Source: Desulfatitalea sp. | GTDB lineage: Bacteria; Desulfobacterota; Desulfobacteria; Desulfobacterales; Desulfosarcinaceae | Assembly (NCBI GenBank): GCA_013041835.1 | Contig: JABDRH010000569.1 | Location: 1 to 16,607 of the forward strand | Length of the DNA: 16,607 nucleotides | Direction: 5' to 3' | Shown here: piece after piece, positions 8,230-14,541 of the stretch | How the letters are laid out: every line of letters begins with the position of its first letter | How positions within the stretch are numbered: position 1 is the first letter of the stretch | Translations under genes and position numbers: made by a program | Notes under the pieces: model-generated | What the model was told of the DNA's origin: nothing | What the model saw: the letters and a program-made list of their open reading frames with translations, nothing else | Databases searched by the model: none

Positions 8230-8678
8230 TCGATGTTTGTCAGGCCGAAACAGAAATCCAATATGCCCGGAATCCCTTGTATCGGCTCCGACATTACCTG
8301 ATGTGACCCGCTGTAACCCTTTTTTCGTTTTGTTTTACGACAACCTTTTGGTGAGAGATGCTTATGCTTTTCATTTTGATATGGACGGTCGGAGGATGGG
8401 GGGGGGCTGGCACTCTGAAAGAGTAGTTTGGTCCGGTTCTCGCTAATGTCAATTCGGTGCTCTAATTGTCCAACCGTCATTATCCGCCCCATAACCATAA
8501 CGTTCGCGCTTTTGGTCATACTCAAGTACAAGTTCAAAGTTGGTAAGCCGATTTACCTCTTAAAAACTGACGCTGCATATCCATCCTCAGAGCCACTACA
8601 CTTGAACTGTACAAATCATAGAACCAGGACATTTGATTTGATTTTCTATAATTCCAGCAATGTTTAGAGCCTTTTTAC
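8230..8678. other. Gene-free leader of the minus-strand operon
   Basis: I see no credible gene here. On the minus strand a possible 103-codon reading frame at 8226-8537 has no ribosome site, low-complexity basic composition and no family resemblance. The stretch separates the operon's first start codon from the promoter-like element at 8679-8964 and would form a very long 5' leader if that promoter drives the operon. It holds a run of nine G (8398-8406; nine C in the transcript). Confidence 0.5.
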
Positions 8679-8862
8679 CCTCCTTTTGCTGATTGTGAAT
8701 GCAATGGCCTAACTGCCGAAAGCGGCACAGCGTAATTCGCCACAGAATAACCCGTTTTTCTGATCGTCGTTTCAAAACGCCAAAGATAAAAGCTTCTCTA
8801 TCAGTGTGCGTCGTTTCTCTTGCCGTTCAATGTTCGGAGACGCGAACAATGGGAAGCCCTTG

Positions 8863-8897
8863 TTGCACTATATGCAATTTTATTGCGTTTAATGCAA
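8863..8897. promoter_or_regulatory. Four helically phased TGCAA half-sites (putative operator)
   Basis: TTGCA (8863), TGCAA (8873), TTGCG (8883) and TGCAA (8893) begin exactly 10 bp apart, forming two 15-bp inverted repeats (TTGCA-N5-TGCAA and TTGCG-N5-TGCAA) offset by 20 bp. All face the same side of the helix, typical of cooperative binding by a dimeric regulator. The array overlaps the proposed -10 region and start point of the operon promoter, which favours repression. The binding protein is not identifiable from this window. Confidence 0.5.
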
Positions 8898-8924
8898 CTT
8901 AATATAATAATTTTTTCGTGTCAA
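8896..8924 (-). promoter_or_regulatory. Putative sigma70-type promoter of the operon
   Basis: On the minus strand a perfect TTGACA (8924-8919) is followed after 17 nt by TAAGTT (8901-8896), a weak -10, within AT-rich DNA. The TTGACAC is conserved at the same place in the second copy of the element (9810-9805), which supports function. The predicted transcript would have a leader of more than 650 nt before the first gene, so an additional nearer promoter is possible. Confidence 0.35.
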
Positions 8925-8964
8925 TAGATTTTATAAATTTCCATCATAAATAGAATGCCGCCAG

Positions 8965-9102
8965 ATCAGTTGGTGAACCGCGTTCATTCTTTAAATCTTT
9001 TATTTTCAGGCAATTATGGAAGCCTATTAATAGCTCGCTCTCTTTGGCGATTTTCATTCCAGGGAAAACGTAACGTCTCGAGGAACTATCGAAGAATAAA
9101 GA
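8965..9102. other. Intergenic stretch with no recognised feature
   Basis: Between the operon's upstream element and the terminator of the small gene I see no gene, repeat or clear regulatory motif. A plus-strand reading frame starting at 8955 crosses this region but then runs antisense through the small protein gene and has no ribosome site. Confidence 0.4.
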
Positions 9103-9133
9103 AAGGGGGTTACAGAAAGTCCGTAACCCCCTT
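9103..9133 (-). terminator. Rho-independent terminator of the small-protein gene
   Basis: A perfect 11-bp stem (AAGGGGGTTAC at 9103-9113 pairing with GTAACCCCCTT at 9123-9133) has a 9-nt loop. On the minus strand it is followed by a T-rich tail (TTTCTTTATT). It lies 118 nt past the stop of the 100-aa gene transcribed toward it. The plus-strand side is less T-rich, so minus orientation is preferred. Confidence 0.75.
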
Positions 9134-9160
9134 ATTATATGATAGGTATTATATGATAGG
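9133..9160. repeat. 14-bp perfect tandem duplication
   Basis: TATTATATGATAGG occurs twice back to back, directly beside the terminator stem. It is probably a replication-slippage product; no function is evident. Confidence 0.8.
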
Positions 9161-9250
9161 CTGTGTTTTTACAGAAAGGCCGGTTCGTATTCAGATCTCA
9201 GATTTTCAGAAAATACAAAACTTACAATCGGACACGCCGACAGGCACCGA

Positions 9251-9553
9251 CTATACCCGAGTGCCCCTAAAAGTCATACCTGGCAATATTCCCGCCTTTA
9301 CTTTGCCTTCTAACGCATCGCCGTTGACTTTCGCCTTAAACTTGACTTTCTTATTGGCCATCGGGCCGGTTTCCGACTTGACCACCCAATTCAGCTCATT
9401 GCCGTTGATCTTGCCCTCCACGATATCCACCGTTCCCATGGGGCCGGTCACTTTGCCGGTAAGCGTGTCGCCGTCCGTATGTAACTCCAACTGACCCTCT
9501 ATTTCGCCCATGGGTGTTTTTTGGAAATATTTATAGTTGCCGTCAATCGTCAT
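9251..9553 (-). CDS. Small three-repeat beta-rich protein, unknown function
   Basis: A 100-aa protein with no signal peptide or membrane segment. It contains three units of about 25 residues, each with a Pro-Met turn and a Gly-Asp/Asn hairpin: TPMGEIEG...HTDGDTLTGKV (13-35), GPMGTVDI...KINGNELNWVV (37-58) and GPMANKKV...KVNGDALEGKV (63-85), closing with GMTFRGTRV. This pattern predicts a compact beta barrel or sheet of lipocalin-like style, possibly binding a hydrophobic ligand (inference). Similar short proteins exist in other bacteria, but I know of no defined function. The ATG at 9553 has AAGGAG 8 nt before it; another ATG 5 nt upstream is out of frame. It has its own promoter element, related to that of the neighbouring operon, and its own terminator, so it is probably a single-gene transcript under shared control. 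Confidence 0.8.
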   Translation of the reverse strand: MTIDGNYKYFQKTPMGEIEGQLELHTDGDTLTGKVTGPMGTVDIVEGKINGNELNWVVKSETGPMANKKVKFKAKVNGDALEGKVKAGILPGMTFRGTRV

Positions 9554-9561
9554 CTCATCTT

Positions 9562-9851
9562 CTCCTTATCTTTGATTGTAGTTGTAATAGGCTAATACGC
9601 CAAAAGCAGAACATGATAATCTGATGCAAAAAAACCAATTTTTCTGCATCGTCGTTTTCAACCGTCTAAAATAAGAATTTCTCTCTCAGTGAATTTACTT
9701 CCTCTCTCCGTCCTATTCTCAAAAACAGGAACGCCGAAAAAAAGTGATTCCAATAATATGCAAGCCTGGCGCAGCTCAGGGACTGTAGGACAATATTTTA
9801 TATGTGTCAAGACACTTTCTAAATATGGTTCATCTATTGAAATGCTTTAGG
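9562..9851 (-). repeat. Upstream regulatory element, copy 2 (small gene)
   Basis: This is the homologue of 8679-8964, immediately preceding the 100-aa gene and including its ribosome site (AAGGAG, 9567-9562). The landmarks are collinear with copy 1 (see that entry), within 1-3 nt over about 235 bp, but the phased TGCAA array is reduced to one clear half-site (ATATGCAA, 9756-9763). Base identity is intermediate, so the duplication is old, or the shared blocks are selectively kept. Confidence 0.65.
9782..9810 (-). promoter_or_regulatory. Putative sigma70-type promoter of the small gene
   Basis: On the minus strand TTGACA (9810-9805) is followed after 17 nt by TACAGT (9787-9782; 4 of 6 match to TATAAT). 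Its TTGACAC is conserved in the copy upstream of the operon. The implied leader to the start codon at 9553 is about 220 nt. Confidence 0.4.
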
Positions 9852-9913
9852 TTGTTTGCAACGGTGGTGTTCTTTGAGGTGCGGGCAACGGCTGCCAAAT
9901 GTCGTCCCCAAAC

Positions 9914-9948
9914 AAAAAAGGGCCACGCAAATTTTCGCGTGACCCTTT
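9914..9948 (-). terminator. Rho-independent terminator of tRNA-Lys
   Basis: A 12-bp stem with one G-U pair (9917-9928 with 9937-9948, minus-strand arm AAAGGGTCACGC) and an 8-nt AT-rich loop is followed on the minus strand by six T. It lies just beyond the tRNA 3' end and ends that transcript. Confidence 0.88.
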
Positions 9949-9955
9949 GATTTTC

Positions 9956-10032
9956 TGGTGGGCCGTGAAGGAATCGAACCTTCAACCTACTGATTAAGAG
10001 TCAGGTGCTCTGCCTAGTTGAGCTAACGGCCC
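9956..10032 (-). tRNA. tRNA-Lys (anticodon CTT)
   Basis: The minus strand gives a full cloverleaf: acceptor GGGCCGT/ACGGCCC, D-arm GCTC...GAGC, anticodon loop CTCTTAA (CTT, reads AAG), T-arm with the GGTTCGATTCC core, discriminator A, and an encoded CCA at 9958-9956. The top anticodon-stem pair is a C-T mismatch (positions 27-43); the other four pairs are intact, and lysine tRNAs often have a weak pair there. Confidence 0.96.
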
Positions 10033-10047
10033 GCTGCATGAATGGGC

Positions 10048-10076
10048 TTGCTAACAATTTTGGCATGGCTTGTCAA
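10048..10076 (-). promoter_or_regulatory. Putative promoter of tRNA-Lys
   Basis: On the minus strand a perfect TTGACA (10076-10071) is followed after 17 nt by TAGCAA (10053-10048), a weak -10. The spacing places the start about 9 nt before the mature tRNA 5' end. Confidence 0.5.
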
Positions 10077-10279
10077 ACACTTTTCCGCTTGGCAACGCCA
10101 GTAAATGTAGCCCCCTTGTGAAAAAACGCTCCTGCTGCCGCTTTTGGCTATGGACTTTCTCCTTTTAAAAGCATATTCAAAAAATCAGTACATTATAGAT
10201 TAATAGCGTTTGGCTCGGGGCGGATGCCGCAGCGATGGCCAAATGGAACTTAAACCAAATGGGAGGAGGCGTATTTCGA

Positions 10280-11233
10280 ATGCACTTGAATAAGCGTGTC
10301 ATGATTACCGGTGGATGCGGATTTTTAGGCTCACATGTGTGCGAACAACTTCTGGCCAAAGGCCATGAGGTGATCTGTGTGGACAACTGCTTCACCGGTT
10401 CGAAACGCAACGTACGCCACTTGGCGGATCACCCCGGTTTTGAGTTCGTCCGTCATGACGTGACCTTTCCGCTGTATATCGAGGCGGATGACATTTACAA
10501 CATGGCCTGCCCGGCGTCGCCCATTCACTATCAATTCGATCCGGTGCAAACCACCAAGACCAGCGTTCACGGTGCCATCAACATGCTGGGACTGGCCAAG
10601 CGTTTGCGGGCAAAAATCCTGCAAGCCTCCACCAGTGAGGTGTACGGTGATCCCGAGATTCACCCCCAGCCTGAAACTTACTGGGGCCGGGTTAATCCCA
10701 TTGGTCCGCGTTCATGCTATGACGAGGGCAAGCGCTGCGCGGAAACGCTCTTTTTCGACTACCACCGCCAGCACCGCCTGAGGATCAAGGTGGCACGTAT
10801 CTTTAACACCTACGGCCCACGCATGCATCCCAACGACGGCCGGGTGGTTTCCAATTTCATTGTTCAAGCCCTAAAAGGTGAACCGATCACCGTCTACGGG
10901 GAGGGCCAGCAAACCCGATCGTTCTGCTATGTGGACGATCTGGTGGATGGCCTGATTCGGTTGATGGGCTCGCCCGATGAGTTCACCGGGCCGGTGAATT
11001 TGGGCAATCCCGGCGAGTTCACCATACTGGAGCTGGCTCAGAAGGTGATCGAGCTGACCGGATCACGTTCCAAAATCGTCTTCAAGCCGTTGCCGGCGGA
11101 CGACCCACGCCAGCGAAAACCCGACATCACCCTGGCCCAGGCCGAACTGGGCTGGCAGCCCACCATCCCCCTGGCCCAAGGGCTCAAAAAAACCATCGTG
11201 TACTTCGAGGATCTGTTAAAACAGGCACCCTAA
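10280..11233 (+). CDS. uxs: UDP-glucuronate decarboxylase (UDP-xylose synthase)
   Basis: A 317-aa extended short-chain dehydrogenase/reductase that should convert UDP-glucuronate to UDP-xylose using tightly bound NAD+. The Rossmann motif GGCGFLGSH is at residues 10-18, the substrate region reads [13 protein letters not shown], followed by [20 protein letters not shown], and the catalytic Y147xxxK151 lies in the family-typical [29 protein letters not shown] and the C-terminal [12 protein letters not shown] are also characteristic. Length matches bacterial and plant soluble UXS enzymes (about 310-345 aa). The ATG at 10280 follows GGGAGGAGG by 10 nt; 15 more codons upstream are open but lack a ribosome site. 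The product would feed xylose or a related pentose into LPS or another surface glycan, consistent with the neighbouring heptose and lipid A genes. Its stop overlaps that of the convergent hldE by 4 bp. Confidence 0.92.
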   Translation: MHLNKRVMITGGCGFLGSHVCEQLLAKGHEVICVDNCFTGSKRNVRHLADHPGFEFVRHDVTFPLYIEADDIYNMACPASPIHYQFDPVQTTKTSVHGAINMLGLAKRLRAKILQASTSEVYGDPEIHPQPETYWGRVNPIGPRSCYDEGKRCAETLFFDYHRQHRLRIKVARIFNTYGPRMHPNDGRVVSNFIVQALKGEPITVYGEGQQTRSFCYVDDLVDGLIRLMGSPDEFTGPVNLGNPGEFTILELAQKVIELTGSRSKIVFKPLPADDPRQRKPDITLAQAELGWQPTIPLAQGLKKTIVYFEDLLKQAP

Positions 11234-12726
11234 CTCGTAGATGACGTTTTTTCGTTTTTTCCGGTGCCCGCCGCTACTTGTTCGGTAAGCCGGGTCGTGC
11301 TGTACCCCTGCACTATATCCACCAGCCGAACACGGCCGCCGTAGGATTCCACCACGGCTTTGCCCACTACCTGTCCGGGCGCGTAGTCCGATCCTTTGAC
11401 CAGGATATCGGGTTTCAGTGCCCGGATAAGAGTCAGCGGCGTGTCTTCGGCGAAGCAGACCACCATGTCCACGCAGGCCAGCGCCCCGAGCATGGCCGCA
11501 CGATCCGGTTCCGATAGGATCGGACGGCTGCTGCCTTTAAGCCGCTTGATGGAGGCGTCGGTGTTCAGGCCTACCACCAACCGGTCTCCCATGGCGCGCG
11601 CTTGGTACAGCAGGCTGATGTGGCCGGGATGCAGCAAATCGAAACAGCCGTTGGTAAAAACGATCGTGTCACCGGCGATTCGCCAGGCATCCACTTTGGC
11701 CTTCGCGGCCGGTATATCGGCCACCTTGCCGGCCGCAAAGGGATAGAACCGTTGCAGGTCGTTGTATTTCAGGGCCGTGGCCAACTCCGAGGCCAAAATC
11801 GGTTGGGTGCCCAGCTTGCCCACCACGATGCCGCCGGCCAGGTTGGCCAAGCGCGCCGCCTCGGTTGCCGGCAGGCCGGATGCCAGTGCGGCCGCCATGG
11901 TGGCGATCACCGTGTCTCCGGCGCCCGATACATCATAGACCTCCCTGGCTTGGGCGGAAATAAGCACTTCACTATCGTATTGGCCGACCAGGCACATACC
12001 CTGCCCTCCCCGCGTCACCAGAAGCCAATCCAACGCAAGATGTTGGCGCATCTGCTTTGCCGATGCCACCAGGGCACTCTCATCGGCTGCCAGGGCGGTG
12101 CCCGTGACCCCTTCCAGTTCAGCCGTATTGGGCGTAATACCGGTGGCGTCGCGATACCGTTCCCAGTCCAATCCCTTGGGGTCCACCAGCACCGGGATTC
12201 CCTGCCCGCGGGCCAAAGCGATGATCTCTTGGGCAAGCCCCTTTCCGGAAAACATGCCCTTGGCATAGTCCGAGATGACGACGACCTGGGCGCGGGGAAT
12301 ACAGTTATTGATGGATTGCATCACACGCTCTTGGACATCCGCCGGCAAGGGGTGCGTCTGTTCGTGATCCAGACGCAGCATCTGCTGTTGATTGGCCAAT
12401 ATGCGCGTTTTCGTGGTGGTGGGTCGACCCGGATCGGTCACCAGGTATGCTCGGATGCCCTTTTCAGACAAGCGGTTGTCGAGCATCCCCGCCTCCGCGT
12501 CTGTTCCGCATACGCTAACGACCGATGTCCGACATCCCAGTGAGACCAGATTGAGCGCCACGTTGCCTGCACCGCCCAGGGTTTCGGTCACTTGCCGGCG
12601 GTGCACCACAGGCACGGGCGCCTCGGGTGAAATGCGCCCCACCCGGCCCCAAATGTAGCGGTCGAGCATGATATCCCCAACCACAAGGATTTCCGTGCTT
12701 TTCAGCGCTTCCCACACAAGACTCAT
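11230..12726 (-). CDS. hldE: Bifunctional heptose-7-phosphate kinase / heptose-1-phosphate adenylyltransferase
   Basis: A 498-aa two-domain cytoplasmic enzyme of ADP-heptose synthesis for the LPS inner core. The N-terminal ribokinase-type (PfkB) domain, about residues 1-330, has an opening [21 protein letters not shown], a [11 protein letters not shown] segment and the catalytic-base loop VSGAGDTV near residue 268. The C-terminal cytidylyltransferase-like domain, about 350-480, has [15 protein letters not shown] with the HxGH nucleotidyl-transfer motif near residue 365, and LVKGSDY. Both activities should therefore be intact: D,D-heptose-7-P to 1,7-bisphosphate, and heptose-1-P to ADP-heptose. 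It is slightly longer than the E. coli enzyme (about 477 aa) because of a polar C-terminal tail. AAGGAT precedes the ATG. Only 11 nt separate it from gmhA, so the two are co-transcribed. Confidence 0.95.
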   Translation of the reverse strand: MSLVWEALKSTEILVVGDIMLDRYIWGRVGRISPEAPVPVVHRRQVTETLGGAGNVALNLVSLGCRTSVVSVCGTDAEAGMLDNRLSEKGIRAYLVTDPGRPTTTKTRILANQQQMLRLDHEQTHPLPADVQERVMQSINNCIPRAQVVVISDYAKGMFSGKGLAQEIIALARGQGIPVLVDPKGLDWERYRDATGITPNTAELEGVTGTALAADESALVASAKQMRQHLALDWLLVTRGGQGMCLVGQYDSEVLISAQAREVYDVSGAGDTVIATMAAALASGLPATEAARLANLAGGIVVGKLGTQPILASELATALKYNDLQRFYPFAAGKVADIPAAKAKVDAWRIAGDTIVFTNGCFDLLHPGHISLLYQARAMGDRLVVGLNTDASIKRLKGSSRPILSEPDRAAMLGALACVDMVVCFAEDTPLTLIRALKPDILVKGSDYAPGQVVGKAVVESYGGRVRLVDIVQGYSTTRLTEQVAAGTGKNEKTSSTS

Positions 12727-12737
12727 GGGTTGATCCT

Positions 12738-13322
12738 TTATGACGCGACGGGTTGGCCCGGGGGTTGAGCCGATAGTGTCTGTTCAATCAGCATGGCCCA
12801 AAAATGCAAAATGAAGATATGAACCTCCTGGATTCCGGCCGTTCGGGTCGCCTCGACGACCAAGGCCTCGTCCACTTCATCTTTGAGGGGGCCACCGTCC
12901 TTGCCGAGCAGCCCAAAGGTGCGCATCCCAAGGGACTTGGCACGTGATACGGCGCAAATCACGTTTTCGGAGCGCCCCGAAGTGGAGATGCCCACCAAAC
13001 CATCGCCCGGCCGTGCCAGGGCTTCGACCTGGCGGGAGAACACGTTGGCAAAGCTGTAGTCGTTGCCCACTGCGGTGAGAATGGAGGTGTCCGTGGTCAG
13101 GGCAATGGCGGGCCAGGCGGCACGCTCCTGTTCAAATCGTCCGACCAGTTCGGCGGCAAAATGCTGGGCGTCGGCGGCTGATCCGCCATTACCGCATATC
13201 AGCAGCTTGCCGCCGTCATCCAGAATAGCGGCCAGCGCGGTGCCCATACGTTCCACTGTCGCGGCTTGGGCCGCCAGGCGATTGAAGTCGTCAAGATGGT
13301 GCTGTAAAGAAGTTCGAAACAT
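12738..13322 (-). CDS. gmhA: Sedoheptulose-7-phosphate isomerase (phosphoheptose isomerase)
   Basis: A 194-aa SIS-domain protein, close to the 192 aa of E. coli GmhA. It catalyses the first step of LPS heptose synthesis, sedoheptulose-7-P to D-glycero-D-manno-heptose-7-P, in the cytoplasm. [16 protein letters not shown] (43-58) carries the phosphate-binding serine and the catalytic glutamate; STSGRSEN (113-120) is the second sugar-phosphate loop; QEVH (165-168) supplies the catalytic histidine near the C-terminus. The ATG at 13322 gives the family length and has AAGAGG about 4 nt before it; an 18-codon upstream extension is rich in His/Pro/Asn and lacks a good ribosome site. It lies 11 nt before hldE and 63 nt after the deoxyhypusine synthase-like gene. 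Confidence 0.93.
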   Translation of the reverse strand: MFRTSLQHHLDDFNRLAAQAATVERMGTALAAILDDGGKLLICGNGGSAADAQHFAAELVGRFEQERAAWPAIALTTDTSILTAVGNDYSFANVFSRQVEALARPGDGLVGISTSGRSENVICAVSRAKSLGMRTFGLLGKDGGPLKDEVDEALVVEATRTAGIQEVHIFILHFWAMLIEQTLSAQPPGQPVAS

Positions 13323-13385
13323 GTGCCTCTTATGTGTTGGTTGCGGGTGATTGGTATTCCCGGGCATGTGCCCCATTCTCAGTTT

Positions 13386-14327
13386 TTAGGCATATTCATG
13401 AATGGTCGCAGCCAGCAGCGGGATCATGATCTCGTGGTGCCCGGTGATGGCATAACCCTGCCCACACTGCAGCACCGGCCGTTGGACCACGTTCACCGTG
13501 GGCCGGTAATGTTGTATCATGTCGAAGTTTGCCGTGGTAAATCCGGAGACATCGCCGTTTACATTGCGGGCCACGGCAAGGGTCTTTAAAAAGACTTCTG
13601 GCATAATTACGGCGCTGCCCAGATTAAGCACCACGCCGCCTTTCCCCAGTTGCGACACCGTAGCGGCCAATATGCGGAAATCCCGCAGCGAAGCCTTGCC
13701 AATGGCCGCCCCGTCGGCCGAGGGATGCTGGTGAACAATATCGGTGCCCAGCGCAACGTGCAGCGTAAAGGGGATCTTCATCCGAAAGCTTCTGGCGAGC
13801 AGGGCGTTCGCCAGGTGCGGGGCGTTTCGTTCGACCAGCAATGCGCCCAGGGCCTCGCCAAAGCCTTCACCGACGCGGGCGGCCCGTATGGCTGCGGTGT
13901 TGATCAGTTCGGCCGTATCATCGGCCATGCCGAAAGAGCCGTCAGCCAATTGCGCGGCGACATCCTCCGAAGTGCGCCCCCAGCAAGCCAGCTCGGCGTC
14001 ATGAACCGCCACACTGCCGTTGGCGGCCAGGTGGGTGATGAAACCGTTAGCCATCAGGTCTGCCAAGATTGGACCACAGCCGGTTTTGATCACATGCCCG
14101 CCTATCATGGCGATGATCGGCCGGCCGTTGTTTTTCGCCGCCACCACGGCACGGGCCACGGCTTTGAGTTCTTCGGCCTTGAGCACTGCCGGCAACCCCG
14201 CGAGAAACTGGCGCAACGTCATACCGGGCCGAAGGGGGGTTGCCTCGAGACGGTTGTGGACTTTTGAGGTGCGTTCGCCGGCTTTATATGTTTTGACAGC
14301 GGAAAGATCGATTTCTTCGTAGGGCAC
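13386..14327 (-). CDS. Deoxyhypusine synthase-like protein of unknown function
   Basis: A 313-aa protein whose layout resembles the deoxyhypusine synthase (PF01916) NAD-binding fold. IIAMIGGHVIKTGCGPILAD followed by LMANGFITHLAANGS-x-x-x-HD parallels the DHS segment that binds NAD, and GGVVLNLGSAVIMPEVFLK followed by SGFTTANFDMIQHYRP parallels the C-terminal active-site region. The GGGxPKH-type motif bearing the essential DHS lysine is not present, and bacteria lack eIF5A, so a true deoxyhypusine role is unlikely. The GTG at 14327 is preceded by AGGAG at 6-7 nt spacing. It is the first gene of a group with gmhA and hldE, suggesting some link to heptose or surface-sugar metabolism; this is context only. 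Family assignment is by motif layout and remains moderate. Confidence 0.62.
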   Translation of the reverse strand: MPYEEIDLSAVKTYKAGERTSKVHNRLEATPLRPGMTLRQFLAGLPAVLKAEELKAVARAVVAAKNNGRPIIAMIGGHVIKTGCGPILADLMANGFITHLAANGSVAVHDAELACWGRTSEDVAAQLADGSFGMADDTAELINTAAIRAARVGEGFGEALGALLVERNAPHLANALLARSFRMKIPFTLHVALGTDIVHQHPSADGAAIGKASLRDFRILAATVSQLGKGGVVLNLGSAVIMPEVFLKTLAVARNVNGDVSGFTTANFDMIQHYRPTVNVVQRPVLQCGQGYAITGHHEIMIPLLAATIHEYA

Positions 14328-14541
14328 TCAAGACTCCTGGCGTTTCGCCGGGGCATTTCGATCGGTGCAACAACCGAAGATGCCATCAAATCGTCCAACA
14401 GATCAAAAACAATTACAATTCATATACTTTATCTGTCGGGTGTGCAATACCAACGTGTCATTTTACAAAAGCCTTGCCATGGGGTATGAACAGGGCGCAT
14501 CGGCACGCCAGCCGAGCAATGGATAAACGACAAGGCAAACT
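14328..14541. other. Divergent intergenic region
   Basis: This 214-bp gap separates the minus-strand heptose group from plus-strand msbA and must hold promoters for both. It has an AT-rich core (about 14400-14435) containing TATACT at 14423-14428 as a possible plus-strand -10, but no convincing -35, so no promoter is called. Confidence 0.4.

Larger units (their letters stand above)
8679..8964 (-). repeat. Upstream regulatory element, copy 1 (operon)
   Basis: This stretch aligns along its whole length with 9562-9851, in the same orientation. Shared landmarks, read on the plus strand, are CCTCCTTTT/CTCCTTATC, GATTGT at 8691/9574, TTTTTCTG-ATCGTCG near 8755/9639, TCAGTG at 8801/9686, ATATGCAA at 8870/9756, and TGTCAA at 8919/9805. 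The last two are exactly 49 nt apart in both copies. The left end keeps a relic AAAGGAGG (8679-8686 on the minus strand) with no start codon after it, as if copied from in front of a gene. It probably carries the operon promoter. Confidence 0.65.

Noticed and set aside
8226..8537. 103-codon minus-strand reading frame in the operon leader
   Set aside because: No ribosome site, basic low-quality composition, overlaps the ribosome site of the first operon gene, and includes the poly-C tract.
8230..8678. Decayed copy of the 100-aa protein gene downstream of the first upstream element
   Set aside because: The ribosome-site relic suggested one, but reading the minus strand in all frames I found no trace of the PMG or NGD repeats; too little to call a pseudogene.
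9133..9160. Possible CRISPR-like or iteron repeat
   Set aside because: Only two directly abutting 14-bp copies with no spacers, no cas or rep gene nearby.
8955..9494. 179-codon plus-strand reading frame
   Set aside because: It runs antisense through the well-supported 100-aa gene and its terminator, has no ribosome site, and its protein shows no family resemblance.
10191..10200. Possible -10 (TATAGA) for uxs
   Set aside because: No recognisable -35 at 16-18 bp spacing; too weak to list as a promoter.
11602..12543. 313-codon plus-strand reading frame
   Set aside because: Antisense shadow of hldE; His/Gly/Gln-rich composition is typical of reverse-strand frames in GC-rich coding DNA.
13650..14267. 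205-codon plus-strand reading frame
   Set aside because: Antisense shadow of the deoxyhypusine synthase-like gene with no start signals.
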